Shown here: in pieces, positions 47,676 to 60,112 of the stretch | Layout: every line of letters begins with the position of its first letter | How positions within the stretch are numbered: the stretch's first letter is position 1 | From: Pisolithus tinctorius | Taxonomy: Eukaryota; Basidiomycota; Agaricomycetes; Boletales; Pisolithaceae | Direction: 5' to 3' | DNA: 64,000 nucleotides | NCBI GenBank assembly: GCA_024663395.1 | Contig: JANFAH010000076.1 | Coordinates: 175,864-239,863, forward strand | The notes under the pieces: generated by a model | Seen by the model: only the letters and a program-made list of their open reading frames with translations | The model's database searches: none | What the model was told of the DNA's origin: nothing | Position numbers and translations under genes: made by a program

Positions 47676-48020
47676 GAGAGATGGAAGATGAGCACACGAC
47701 AAACCATGGCAAACGATAGAATGCTCTTATATCTGTCGACGGCTGACTGTGACCTTCCGGTAACTACACATAGGCAGCCAGCGCGCTGCGGACCTGCGCG
47801 TCCCCACGGCAGGGTGCATATGCTTCTCCATGTTTTACGTGGGGGTCGACTTGTCAGCAAAATCAGCGCTCCATGATCATGTATGCTCCAAGGAGGTACC
47901 ATCAATCACTTTGGTATGCAATAATTCTATCTCTTCGACAGGCGAGCTCATAAGTTGATGAACGAATACCAGAAAGTAACTCACTGCTTGTTGCCCTTCC
48001 AAGATTTGCATTGTTATCTG

Positions 48021-48429
48021 CTGCCTAACGAAGAGAGTAATATCAGTGACGAGATCGATATAATGCAATGTGTAAGTGCGTTACCGGTGAAAGCATCGGC
48101 CGAATTATTTCCGATGGGACCGACGACGCCGCCGACTCCGATGTCTAGTAGCCGTTGCCTGCACCAGTCTCACAGGGGACCTAAAATATGCCCAGAACGC
48201 CACTCGGTGAAACACAATCCGAATGTTGTGGTATACAAATTGGCGGGAGTCACCGTTCTCCCAAAGGAAACTGCCATTCTCAGAACCAGCTCGACGAAGA
48301 ACCTTGCTTCTGATGTGGACGTATCAATAATTTACGCGCTGTTACACTGGTAATACCGTCAAGACATTATAGTACATGAAAGAGAATGGAAAGTAAACCA
48401 TGGAGATCAAAGTACGCACTAGGACTGCT
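48021..48429. other. Intergenic region
   Basis: This is the 3' flank of CWC25 beyond duplicated unit C. No gene was recognised. Confidence 0.35.
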
Positions 48430-49857
48430 TCATTCTCCGTCCGCCACCAAACCATGACGCCCTCTCTTGATACGGTCCTCCAAGCCTCCTGCACCCCCGA
48501 ATACTCTTTTCTGCTCTTGACTCAGGAAGCTACCCATGCCCCTAGATTTCTCCCGTGCGAGTTTTTCAGCTTCGAGTTCAGCTTTCTCCTTCTCCAACAG
48601 AGCCAACAATCGCTTTTGCCGTTGGGCCTCTACCGTTGTAGCGTCCGACTGCATGGCAGCCAAGCGAGCAGCCCGATCCTGGTCGTCATTAACCGGTTTC
48701 TTCGAAACTGCTTCCGAGGGACGCGAAACAGGAGGTGTGACGCGAGTGCGTTTGGCATAGCCGTGGTCGTTTGCGGGACTGGGACTCCTCCGACGTTTGT
48801 AGCTATCCCCATATTGACGTCGGCGATCATCGTCTGTGGGGTGGTCGTGGCGGTTGTCGTCGGAATCGTCGGACCGTGGCCAACGACGGACCCTGTCGGT
48901 AACGTGGCGCTCTCGACTTCTATCGTCCCGGTGTCTACGATACGAATCAGAAGAGTGACTCCGGCTCCTCCTGGAACAGTATTCATCGCGATCGTGTCGT
49001 CGGTCATCTCGGTAAGATCGCACTGGCGATCGCGAGCGACGGCTATACGGGCTAGGAGATCGTGGATAATCAGAGTCGTAACGACCAGACGAATGTTTCC
49101 GATGGTCATCTCCTGAACGCCGCGATGGGGACCTGTCTCTGCCACTCGGCTCTCGGCCTCTCCTGCTCTCTTTTTCTTTCCGCTCTTTCATTTCTTTTCT
49201 ATCCTTTTTCCTCTCCTGTTTGTCTTTCTTGGGTTTAATGCCATTGCGCTCCTGTAACTCACGAAGACGGAGGGGATTTGACATCAGTGCCTGATAGGCA
49301 GCCTGCTCCTGTTGCTTGATGGCAAGGAGAGGGTCCTCGCGGACCTTGGCAGCAACATCACGAGGGGTATTTGCGTTCTGCGTGGCAATGAAATTCTTGT
49401 GTGCAGCACCAAGCTAAACCCATCAATATGTTAGTCTCGGCGAAAATATGATACTTGTGCACCAAACACACCTTTGCATTCTCATCCCCGATCAATAGCT
49501 TATCCACTCGCTTTTTACCGAGAAGATAATCCTCCAAATCGTTTGCATTTGCGCTAGTTCCAGTGGCAGGAGTAGCGTACATCCATTCCAGCTTTTCCGT
49601 TCTCTTTTTACCAGTTTGTTCCTCCTGGAGACGCTGGAGTTCCTGCAATTGCCGTTCTTCCTCCTTCTCCTTGCGAAGCTGGTCGAGCTTCTTCTTCTCT
49701 TCGAGCTAAACACATATACAAAGTATTAACACCAATGCGTGGAGTAGAGAAAATGATGAATACGTACAGCTTTCTTCTCCTCGAGCCAGACCCGCTCCTG
49801 ATTCTTAAGCAGGAGCGGGTGCCAAGATTTTTTCATGTTCAGGTCTCCACCACCCAT
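48430..49857 (-). CDS. CWC25: Pre-mRNA splicing factor Cwc25
   Basis: Cwc25 acts in the spliceosome at the first catalytic step. It starts at 49857 with [20 protein letters not shown], the conserved CIR-N-type N-terminus. It continues over short exons with [51 protein letters not shown] and [18 protein letters not shown]. The C-terminal exon is long and rich in Arg, Ser and Asp (RS/RD repeats), with a charged coiled-coil near the end ([20 protein letters not shown]). It ends [14 protein letters not shown]. Introns lie near 49705-49770 and 49415-49470. It is divergent from the next gene, 239 bases away. Confidence 0.9.
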
Positions 49858-50096
49858 CTTGACTTGAATTCAGTTGCGTGGTAGATGAAAAAGGGTCTGA
49901 GTGGGTGATGATAACGGACAACCAGTGGTCGACGCACTGCGACCGAATACTGACTCAAGTGATTACTAATCGTGTCAACATAGTGTTTGTCCTTGTTTGG
50001 TCACACGCTGTGCCTGCGGTTGACGAAGGGCGCAAGCCGCGTGTGGTTTGGTCATGACCACCGTCGCCCTCGACCGCGTCCTCGTCGACCACTACC

Positions 50097-51043
50097 ATGC
50101 CGGAGCCACCAGACACAAACGACCTGGGGGACACAGAACCTCTCAACAGTGCCACTGATGAATTCTCACACCCCATGTCAGTTGTCCTTTGGCCAGCTCG
50201 TGATTTCCAAGTTGACACTGACATACGACGTTGCATTCGAACCTCGATAGATCTGCACGTTCAATGTATGCGCTCACCCGTCGTGAAATGGCGCGGGGAA
50301 TTGCCAATCGATTCGTTCACTCACGGACGTACATCTTTCTCTACCTCGTCATGGCTGCCCTTTCGGTTACCACTGTTGTACTTAGCCTCCACGATGGATG
50401 TCCAGGTCTCCCCTTTTACGTGTTGGAAGTGATTATCAATACTTCTATGATACTGGAAGTCAGCGTGCGCTTTGTTGCCTTCGGAAGGGTAAGTCTCCTT
50501 ATTAAACCGTCCAAGTTGCTTGGATCTAGGAACTCCGTTGCAGCAATTCTGGAGATCGCCCTTCAATGTATTCGATTTAATCCTGACTGTATTTTGTGCC
50601 ACAACACTGCTGGTCTTGGCGTTTGCCGGTTGCGGAGCGACGAGCAAAGAAGAGGAGTTGTTGGATACATTGTTGCTAATAGCGCGCAACGTGCTGCAAT
50701 TTGGTCGGCTGGCTTCTGTGATGAGACAGTGCGTTGCAGTGACTGCGTTTGCACGTGGCAACGTACTGACGAATTTGCATACAGATCTGGCCAATCTATA
50801 TTCTCGCGGCCGAAGCCCATCGACATTACGGCAGTGCGAAGAGCCGGGTATACCGAACTTGACTTGGACCTAGAGGATGAAGATGAAGACGCAGAGCTTG
50901 GTAGGCCGCTTGTGCAGGATTCGATACTGTTCGATGCCCACGGGGAACAGGGGGAAGAGAGGTCGAGGCTGTCAACAATGCCTCGAGCTGCTCAGGCAAT
51001 ACACGAACGGGATTCGGTGGATGTGTGGGCAGAGATAGGTTGA
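50097..51043 (+). CDS. Voltage-sensor-like (ion-transport domain) membrane protein
   Basis: Four exons are inferred, with introns starting at about 50176, 50491 and 50728; the middle one ends at about 50545. The cytosolic N-terminus is followed by a block ALTRREMARGIANRFVHS and four hydrophobic segments. They are TYIFLYLVMAALSVTTVVLS, FYVLEVIINTSMILEVSVRF, FNVFDLILTVFCATTLLVLA and an S4-like IARNVLQFGRLASVMRQ with spaced Arg. There is no pore region afterwards, only an acidic tail (LDLDLEDEDEDAELG). This resembles fungal stand-alone voltage-sensor proteins, perhaps Hv-like, but no proton-channel signature is certain. About 240 residues. Confidence 0.72.
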
Positions 51044-52325
51044 ATCTTGGCTGTGATGCAATGATTGGTTTTGTTTAATTCTCGACATGGGCTTGGCAGT
51101 GGAAGTGAGACACGAGGACGGTGAGTAGTGGATGTGTAATATGCCTTGCCTTGAAAAGATGCAGGTGCCCCTGGTATATTGGACATTGCGCTGCTTCATC
51201 GATCGATCTTGCTCTCGGCGGAGTTGTCAGCACGTCAAGTGAGCACCAGGAGTGCGATTTAGAATTGATAGGCGCGCTTTACATAGTTGACGGAGTGCAA
51301 ATTCGTGACCGAGCTCAATCTAAGAGGTGATCAACGTTGCTAAGCCAGTTGTGGAGAGCCCTGAGGAGCCCCATGTGGATTTTCGACAAGGGACTCCGAG
51401 GAGCTACATGCGGTGATCGGGGATGAACCCTCGCTGACAGGGAGGTAAGCGGCTACATGAAGTTTTGTATTCATGTACGTGTGCCTTGTTTTGCCTCGAG
51501 AGTGAAGATGGACCCCAAATTATGGATAGCCTGTTGACAACGACTCACACGAGAACGGGGATGATGATGTCTGTATACAAGGAGGAGAGAGTTATATATA
51601 TATTGGTGATAAGTGGTAAGATAAGCGCTTTAGATTGACAGGTCTACGTCCTTGTGGAGGTCCCCTGGTCCTAACAGGTCAACGTAGCGACGTCCGACGT
51701 AAAGTGGGAGTCGTCGGACACGTTGACTGCCACATGTCTGACTGTTAGTGTCCCTTAAGAGTAAGTCGTGTTGACTGTGCGGGGCCGTAAGGACGGATGT
51801 GGTGTCCCTCATTGGCTTTCTATGGCGATTTGCGGACAAATCACGACTTCGGGGCTTCTCCTGCCACGTCTACTGCTGCGCCCTGCAAAATTGACAACTG
51901 GCAGCGGGCGCCATCGGGAAATCCCAGTCATTCTGAATACATATGTAGAGTGTCTCACCCGATCGCAAGCGTGCGAAAGGGCTCGCGAGTAATAAACACT
52001 AATAAGCTACGCTTTATGGTAGCGACTTTTTATGTCAAGACGCCTGTCGGTCTGCGGTGGAAAAATATACCGCCACTGGGGGAACCCTGTTCCGTCTAAA
52101 ACTTATCACGCGTTCCCTTTCGCATGGGACTCTCCTCCCATTAAATTTCTTTTCCCGTGTCGTTCGACCCCATACCAGCACCGCGTATCAACGCTGCTGC
52201 AGTACATGTCATTTACACACTAACTGTCGTTTGACTACTCACCGATCCCTACACCCAGTGGGTGAGTGTGGTAGCTTCGGTGTCGCTGCCTTCTCACTCT
52301 AATTCAATGTCTTCCCAGCACCCTC
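51044..52325. other. Long intergenic region
   Basis: It contains a short (TA)n run at 51593-51601 and an inverted repeat at 51678-51727 (GTCAACG..CGTTGAC, inner GTCCGACG..CGTCGGAC). Translations in all frames show no family motif. It includes the promoter of the following gene. Confidence 0.35.
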
Positions 52326-54720
52326 ATGTCATCTGCCCGACAATGGTTTACGAAGCATGTTTATTCCACTTCGAAGCCTCCAAAAGATATTCCTTGTCCT
52401 GTCACAGAGAAAATTTGTGATGGCGCAAAATCTCCCGCTTCCTTCAAGTTCAATACGCTGGCTGCAGTCATGGGCAGGAAGCCTAGAAAATTACGTCGGC
52501 CCCCTCCTAATCAGGACCAGCTTTCTATCTGCCCGTCAGGCCACCATAATCCTCCAAGGTTTTCAAAGAGACCTCACTCCAAATCTGTCTCTTCTACCGT
52601 TCGTTCAGGTAATGATTCCATGAAACTCCAGACTCCCTCCGATGCTCCCAAAGGCCGTCCTTCATTAAACCCCCCTTCTGTCCTAACCCTCTCCGACCCA
52701 GACCCGTTCGCTGTGAATGCAATATCAGTACCTGGTAGTATCACCGATAGCAATGGGGTCTCTCTTTCATCAAGTTCCGTTACTGCAGACGTCATCCGAA
52801 AGGAAAATGCCGCACTCGAGCCTGCACGTACTTCTTTGGCTTCCTCTTCCTCGTGTTCCCGTCGCCCCAGTGATTTGTCGTCCCCTGATTCGCCAAGTTT
52901 CCCGTTTCTTGACAGCGAGAAGGCTCAGATCAGGTATTTATTAGTCCATCTTTATCTTTGCTCCTAACTAGACATTTCAAAGGACGCGCCTTGATCGAAA
53001 AGGCCACCACCCTTATCCATCTGAGGAGTCCCTTGACAACCGTCGGGTTTGTATCTATGGTCTCAGTTTGGTTGGGTGCGAGTCTGCTGCCACGTTGACA
53101 GAGAGGGATACTTCTGGTACCCTCCCGCCTTCGCGTCCGAGAGATCACGCGGAATCAACGTCCCACAGTTCTCCAAGTCTTCCTCAGACGCTGCGCAACG
53201 TCGTCACGCCACCGGAGTGTGAATCAGTGCCAGTGTTACCCCGTCCACCTGCTCTCAATCGTAAAGTGTCCGCTTTGCGACTAGCAACGGAACCACCGTG
53301 TGCTCCTCCACCCCATGCCCTTCCTGCCGTTCCCAGGTCATGTAAATGGGGCCACGAACACGAGGAGGAAGACCCTCATCCATCTCCGTCTGGATCTGGG
53401 TCATCGTCTAGTATATCATTTGCTTCCTCTGCCTCCTCGACACCTGATGAGAACGATGAGGAATCCCTTGACCCTCGATATCGGACTCTGAGGGAACGTC
53501 CGATGGTTGACCAGGGACCAGTAGCTTCTATAAGACCAACACAGCGGGACATCTCGAATGCTTCGCCTTCGGACATATTTGCGCGGTCCCCAACAGCCGC
53601 CTCTCCACTGTCGTCTTCCTCCGCACACTCCTTGAAGAAGTCTGCCTCTCACTCCACTTTGCAAAGGTGCATGATGGGCCCCTGGCTTTCCTCTCCTGCT
53701 CCTTCGAATGATGTAAAAACTCCGAACAAGGAACCAAGGAAACAACGCTCGTTCCATCAGTCTCAGCGCGCGCATCGCCCAGCGCTTCCTCCGCTTCGTC
53801 ACTCTAGTTCTTGTACACCTGCGGCGTCGACACCTACTCCGGGATCGCCCGACTCACGGCGAGGTATCCCAAGTAGCCCTCCCGTTAGTGTCAGGAAACG
53901 CTTGTTCTCAGGGTCCAGTCAACGGAGGCCATCGACAGCAACTACCGAGGATGATCTGCGTTCCATATTTAGTTTACCCTCGGAGATGGAGCTTAATCAT
54001 GGGTCCATATCTCTTCATTCCGTTTTATTAAATGACGCGGACTCTGAGGTACTGCCGAGTGGAACACCAACGACACCAGCAACAGACTACGGGCAGCAGA
54101 TCATGTCTCCAGCTGAGATGTTCGCTGTTGAAGCCAAGGTACAAAGCGAGTTCGACAGCAAGTACGGAGGGGTGATACGGAATCGGCAACGCGTACTGTC
54201 ATCCGTCTTAACTCCGTCTCCCGACCCTTCATATGTGAAGGAAGGGTTTAGTGCTGTGCCGCTGACATTTACTCGCTCCAATGTCCGTGCCTCACAGAGT
54301 CTGTCGGTGCCGCAATTAAGCGTTCGGTCGTCAACAACGCAGGAAACTCCCTCCTTTCTAGGATCGTTAAACGTATCCTCCGGAGGGTTACCTCTCCCGC
54401 CTCCCCGTTTGCCCAGGCGTCCACACACGGCTGAGCCGCCATATGGCATGCCCTCCAACGCTATAAGCGTTTCGAACAAGCAGGCGAGCGATGTACCTTT
54501 TATCTCTTTAGCTCCGCCACCTCGCAGAACTTGTGTACTCCCTATCATTCATGGAGACCCGCCCCAGAAATCGATGATTCGCAAACCATCCTTCTTGGAT
54601 ATTGCAGACGAATCGCCCTTCATGGACAATAGCTTCCTTGACCTTGAGGGCGGGAAAGAATCATTGGATCTCTCCACGGACGAGGGATGCGAGGATGACT
54701 TTGTGGTCTATGCTCTATAA
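52326..54720 (+). CDS. Hypothetical Ser/Pro-rich protein
   Basis: Two exons joined at an intron of about 48 bases (about 52935-52982) give about 780 residues. The sequence is strongly Ser, Pro and Thr rich, with short motifs such as SSISFASSASSTPDENDEESLD and many SP sites, as seen in phosphorylated disordered regulators. Short candidate conserved patches are SPAEMFAVEAKVQSEFDSKY and the C-terminal end RKPSFLDIADESPFMDNSF. No catalytic or DNA-binding domain is visible. The first ATG at 52326 follows a pyrimidine-rich leader. Function is not assigned. It converges with SLA2. Confidence 0.7.
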
Positions 54721-55175
54721 ACCACATGCCATCTGCGGACCCACGCTCTTTATAAGATCTTCATTGGTTTCATTATTTACTACTATAGCCTCCCTCCACT
54801 TACCTTACTCCGCGTCTCTAAGTTGTCGCCTTTCTACTGTTGTTCATTCGATGGTTGTTTTACTAGCTTACATCCCAGTCGTATGACTAGTGTGTTTTGT
54901 TATTTCTACTGCATCTTCAATTCCCTTGTAACCCTCTGATCTGGAATCCTGGCCTTTTTTCGCGGACACATGAGCACCTCATCGTCAATCTGTAGACTGG
55001 TACGTATAATGAAATACCGGAATCAGGAATTTCAACCACTGGCAGAAGCATTGCGTCGCCACGTAATTTCCATTTGGATGTTGAAATAAAAACTTACATG
55101 TAGATTACTGTTTATCCAGAGAGAAGAAAGCAACGAATGTAATAAATCCAAAGCGAAGAGGGTAAATCCCTAGTT
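54721..55175. other. Convergent 3' intergenic region
   Basis: This lies between the stops of the Ser/Pro-rich gene and SLA2 and holds their 3' UTRs. AT content is raised and there is no coding signal. Confidence 0.4.
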
Positions 55176-58100
55176 TCAGTCTGTCTCATCAGTGTGGTAC
55201 CCAGCGCGTCTCATAGCGCCCAAGCGATGTCTAGCAGCACCAAGGTCTTTTTCGAGTCTCAAGATCTCAACTTGCTGCTCCATTTCCCGTCTCTTGAACT
55301 CGAGCACGGCCATATTCTTGTAATCGACGTCTTCCTCGGCCGCTTGTTTCGCGGAGATAGCCTTGACTTGCCTCACAAGCGCCTTGCACGCTTCTGTGAC
55401 AGCCTTAGCTGCGAGCTCTAGTCGTTCCTGCGTCTTCGACATGAGGTTTGCTTTGACTCGGGATGCAGCTACTAGTTGGGCAGTCGCTGCAGCGACTTCG
55501 TTTGAGGCAACGATGAGCTGCTCGAGCGAGTGCGTGCCAGAGAGCACACCGTCAGCGCTCTCGATGAGTAAATTGGTGGCAAAAGCGACGGATTTAGCAG
55601 CCGAAATGAGACCTTCTGTCCATCTGTTGTTCCGCTTGTAGAACTGTTGGACCGAGCTCGATCCTTTCCCTTGTGCGACAATCTCCTGCTGAGACTCCGT
55701 TGCAGCCTGGATCAGTCGGGCAATGGCATTCGTAATGGCCATTGCTGCCGACAAGATAGAGTCGTGTACCTGGAGATCGACCGCACTGAACCGCGAAGAA
55801 TCACGTGGGCGGGACATAAGCTCTTGTAGTCGCTGAGTGGCAGACTCGATAGCTTGGGCCGCATTCAACATTTCCTGTTCCACGATATCTCCAATATCAC
55901 CATTAGCCTTTCCAAGTGCCTTGGCTCCTTTAGGCACCATGACATCAACAACCTCAGAGAGACGTGTAAGAGCATTCCTAGTCTCGCTGTTGTTGCGCAT
56001 TGACACTTCTTTTCGTTGAGCAGGTTTGAGGAGATCGAGTTTGTAGGACTGTAAGTTGAGGAAGAACCTGAGGCCAACGTCTCCGGCAGTTTTGGCAACG
56101 GCGATGATTTTGTCAGATGCATCGTCATCATTGGCAAGGCGCGTGATTCCTTTGGTGTTCACAAGGACGTCAGACAAGACTTGAGCGAAGTCATTGGCAC
56201 CCTTGATAACGTCAACGTAATCCCCGCCAACGTCCCCAGAGAGGTGGAGATTGAAGACAGTGGCAAAGTCTGTGGCGGTACCGATCGCTTTTTCTATCAT
56301 GGACAAGGTATACTCCGGTGTTGAGTTGATATTTCCGGCCTGCGTTGGAGATTCGAGTTCGTAAATTGCATCATCCACTTTCTGCACGCATGCTTGCAAA
56401 ATTGAATCTGAAGTCGATCTAGATCAGCTCCAAGAACTCGAGCGCCAACCTATGCACTAACCAATGATCTGGTTTAACTTCTTGCGATTATCAAGGATAA
56501 GCGTGTCAATTTGAGCATTGGTAGCCTCCTCGCTGATACCTTGGTTCTATGGAGGGATTAATCGTGAACCCAAACCTCTTTGTATTGACCCTACCTGTTG
56601 TGCCTCCGACAGTTGTTGGATGGTGCTGTCCATGCCCTCTTGGAGGATCATGATCTCCTGATCCTTCTCTTCACGCAGGCGTTCCATATCAAGCTGGGCA
56701 TTGTTCACTTTCTCCAGTAAGTCGTCCATTTGGATTTGTTTAGCCTGCGAACAAACATGAGCATGAGGATAACAGCCGCGTATGTGGAGCAACCAACCCT
56801 CAATGAGTCCTCCAATTCATTGATTTGGCGATTGTACTTGGTCAACACGCTTGATACTTCTGAGCTCTTCGAACGCATTGTGTCATCCGCGCGCTCATTG
56901 GCAAAATTAATCTCGCGCCGCAAGCGATCCAACTCGTCTTTATGGGAGGCTTTCTGGCGATCAATATCGAAGCGAGCCTTGTCACGTTCACGGATCATGT
57001 CAGCAAGCTCTAAATTCTTCGCCTTCAAATCCCGCTCCATGCGCTCCATGCGATCAACAGCCTCCTGTGCAGAATTGGCCTTCAGCTGCATTTGTTTGAA
57101 TTTCGTGAGCATGTCCAGATGTTCCGTCCTCAGCTGGCTGTATAACTTCGCCAAGGCTTCGTACTTATTCCGCCATAGAGTTACTTGGTCTTGCAGCTGT
57201 TTGATGAGGTCATCCTTCGAAGCCATCTGCGCGTTGATATTGGCTGTGACGCCACCAAGCTCATTTTCGAGTGCTTTTACACGCTGCAGAGGCAGAGTCA
57301 ATCAGTTAGATGGTATGTGGCGAATGTAAAATCGCCTACGCGATCATATTGCTCCAAGAGCAGTTGATCCCTCTCATACTGTCCCCTCATGGCTAATAAC
57401 TCTCGCTGGTAGTCGGCCACTTGTTGAGCAGCTTGGTTATTCATTTGCATCACCTGCTGTTGCAGAAGTTGTTCCTGCGCTAGGCGTTCTCTCTCCTGTT
57501 GTTCGTGTTGCCGCTGCTCAAACTCGCGTTGTTGTTGTGCTTCAAGCTCCTGCCTCTGTCGTTCCTCGGCTTCGCGTTGAGCTCGCAGGGCAGCTTGTTG
57601 GTCTTCGTATTCCTTTAGCAATCGAGCCTGTTCACTGACGGCGGCAGCATCAGGGGAGGGTGCTGCTGGGGGTACAGTCGGGGACGCAGCAGTCTTCGGC
57701 CGTGCTGGTAGATCTGGGGGATTGCCACTGTCGAACAGGTTAGGTGGTTCCTGGAAACAGAGGTCCGTAAATGACGAAAAAATGGCCATTCTAGACGCGT
57801 ACTTGACCAAGCTTCGGTACGTTGATAAGACTAGTCAAGAACTTGAGGTTAGAGCACTCGTAGTAAAACTTGCGCAAATTGTAGTGCTGTGCGTTAAACC
57901 GTTCGCGGAGTGGTTCAAGGGCTTCGTGATCATTTGTTCCTGTGTACTGTCAGTGTTCCGTTCATTTTTGGACGTCCCTTCAAGCACTTACGCCTGTACA
58001 AAGCGCGCAGCATACTAGTGATAAACCTGTATATCCCCCAACTCTCCTTGACCAACGGCACCAGAGATGATATGCGACATTCATTATTAGCGGAATGCCT

Positions 58101-58872
58101 GAAGTGCGAGAAGACCATCCGCTCGAAGGACTCGATCTGATCCTGCAAACCCATGAGATCAGTGATGGTCTCATATCTGTGGGACATTAGTTTTTATGAT
58201 CAGCATCAGACTACTGTCCGCACCCTTCGTTTGGATCGTGAATTCCTTTCAAAGAGATGTACTCCTCGTACTCAAACAACCCATTGAACTCTGGCCGGAT
58301 TCTGTGGAATCGAAGTTTGGCTAGAATGTATTGTACGTAGGTCCTTATCAAGGACCCATAGCCTAGCAGGAACGATAAGATTCGTACTGCATCAGACGAC
58401 TTACAAACACAGACCTCGTTGGCCATCGGTACTGACGGAACGTGCACAGGTCTCGAGCCAACCTGTTTGACCGTGTGCTTCTTTGATGGTCTGCATGTTG
58501 AACCTCAGCGACGATACCTCGATGGCTGCAGAGGGCAACGCACGACTGGATGTCCTTCTTGGAGCACTTTATGGACAGTTATGAGTGCCTTGAAAGTCTG
58601 CACCTCGTCAGATAATATAGGCTGTACGCGGAGTCCACTCCAGAACGAGATAGAGCTGTGATAATCCCAAGTGTAAACGATGCATTCTGCCAAACGTTCA
58701 AGGCGTAAGGAACCGAAGGGAGATGAGGTTACGGGAACGCACTTCGGACGTGTTTCTGCTTCGGAGCTGACTCGTCAGAACTAGTGGCCTTCTTGATATT
58801 GATGACTAGTTCCTGTTCTGCCTTGTCCTTGTCCACAGGACGGGTGGGGTAGTGAACCTCTTCCGAATCCAT
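55176..58872 (-). CDS. SLA2: Endocytic adaptor Sla2/HIP1R (ANTH, coiled coil, I/LWEQ)
   Basis: Sla2 links clathrin-coated pits to actin during endocytosis. It starts at 58872 with MDSEEVHYPTRPVDKDK, then an ANTH domain across several short exons (KCIVYTWDYHSSISFWSGLR, VQTFKALITVHKVLQEGHP, YVQYILAKLRFHR and YETITDLMGLQDQIESFERM). A Pro/Gln-rich linker follows at about 57720-57430, then a long coiled coil (QMASKDDLIKQLQDQVTLW, then EEKDQEIMILQEGMDSTI). The C-terminal I/LWEQ actin-binding domain contains LLESADG-type motifs (NLLIESADGVLSGTHSLEQ) and ends AMRRAGYHTDETD. About 1000 residues, normal for the family. It is divergent from SHY1, 207 bases away. Confidence 0.92.
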
Positions 58873-59079
58873 GTCGAAGCCATTGGGACGACGTCTCGTG
58901 GACCTGAATAACCCAGGTCAGCCAGCGTACTGGTGGTTATCTATCGAACTACGCCTACATGACTCCCGGGAGAGAAAGTGGTGGTATCCGAGATTGAGAG
59001 CAACCGTGGCGGAGCGGACTGCGCCGCGATGAATTGATTGTGGAGAGCACTCAGTGCGTGGGAAACTCACCTCTTTGCG

Positions 59080-60112
59080 ATGCTCTCGTTGTTCAGGACG
59101 GCATTGTTTCAGAGTAGACCTCTGCTGAGGACTGGACAGCGTTTTGCAGGTACCCGTCAATTGGTACATACTGATGTAGTCAAGAGTCCGACCACCTATA
59201 CCGCACGGAAGGACTCCTGGTACAGTCCAACTATTCTTCTCCTGGGCTTCATCCCCTTCTTCACGTTTGCACTGGGAACTTGGCAATTGCAGCGTTTACA
59301 ATGGAAAATCAACCTTATTGACGAGTTGGAAGAGAAGCTTCAGCGCGATCCTATCCTTCTTCCAAGGAGAATAAAGTGCGTTAACGGTTTCATGAGTGAA
59401 TTGTTTCTGAACTTGCTCGAAAACTGGAAAGCGTCTCCGTCATTCCGGACTTTAGTTACCGCAGGGTGCTGCTTCGAGGAACATGGGACCACGACCATAC
59501 AATGCTACTTGGGCCTCGTGTTCGAGATGGTGTGCATGGTTACCACGTAGTCACTCCGTTACTTCGGTCGGAGGGGTCCATCGTGCTGGTAGACCGGGGT
59601 TTCATTTCCAACGACTTTGTGGGTAATTACGATCGCAGTGAGAAAGGTGAGGTTGAGGTGCAGGGGATGCTGAGGACTTCGCATAAGCGTAACGCTTTCA
59701 CACCTGATAACCAGCCTGCTGAGGGCAAATGGTTTTGGGCTGATGTTGACGCAATGGCTGAATACGCGGGTGGTGACACTGCCGGTGTCCAGCCTGTCTT
59801 CATTGAGCAGATATTCTGTGAGTCGCCCACGTATGTGGACAAGGATAATGACGATGACACATACCAGCCGGTCACGAAGGCGAAGCCACCTCAAATATGA
59901 GTAAAGGCATCCCGGTCGGTCGTGCAGCTGCGGTAGACGTGCGAAATGCACATTTATCCTACGTGGTTACATGGTTGGTCCATTTCCATGATAAGTTCCC
60001 TCGCTCACTTCCAGTCGAAAGGTACTCGTTATCAGCATTTACCGCTGTCATGCTCAGTCGTCTCATAACGAAAAGAAGGGCACAAAGGCGTGTGCGACCT
60101 TTGCCCAGGTAG
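59080..60112 (+). CDS. SHY1: SURF1/Shy1 cytochrome c oxidase assembly factor
   Basis: Shy1 sits in the mitochondrial inner membrane and helps insert heme into Cox1. Exons 59080-59375, 59432-59818, 59869-59973 and 60022-60112 give about 292 residues in one clean frame. The N-terminal presequence is Arg/Leu-rich. The first membrane helix is SPTILLLGFIPFFTFALGTW, followed by QLQRLQWKINLIDELE. Family blocks are VIPDFSYRRVLLRGTWDHDH, then the DGVHGYHVVTPL and DRGFISNDFV blocks, NQPAEGKWFWADVDAMAEY and IPVGRAAAVDVRNAHLSYVV. The second helix is SLSAFTAVMLSRLI, and the end is RVRPLPR. The intron at 59819-59868 is essential: without it the frame ends at KPPQI. Confidence 0.92.

Larger units (their letters stand above)
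45475..48020. repeat. Segmental duplication unit C
   Basis: This is the third and most diverged direct repeat, holding the small-gene relic, MFS copy C and a matching upstream stretch (for example ACGTGGGGGTCGACTTGTCA near 47836). Confidence 0.65.

Noticed and set aside
59819..59900. Apparent early stop in SHY1 after KPPQI
   Set aside because: A GTGAGT..CCAG intron restores the conserved GHEGEA..IPVGR sequence.
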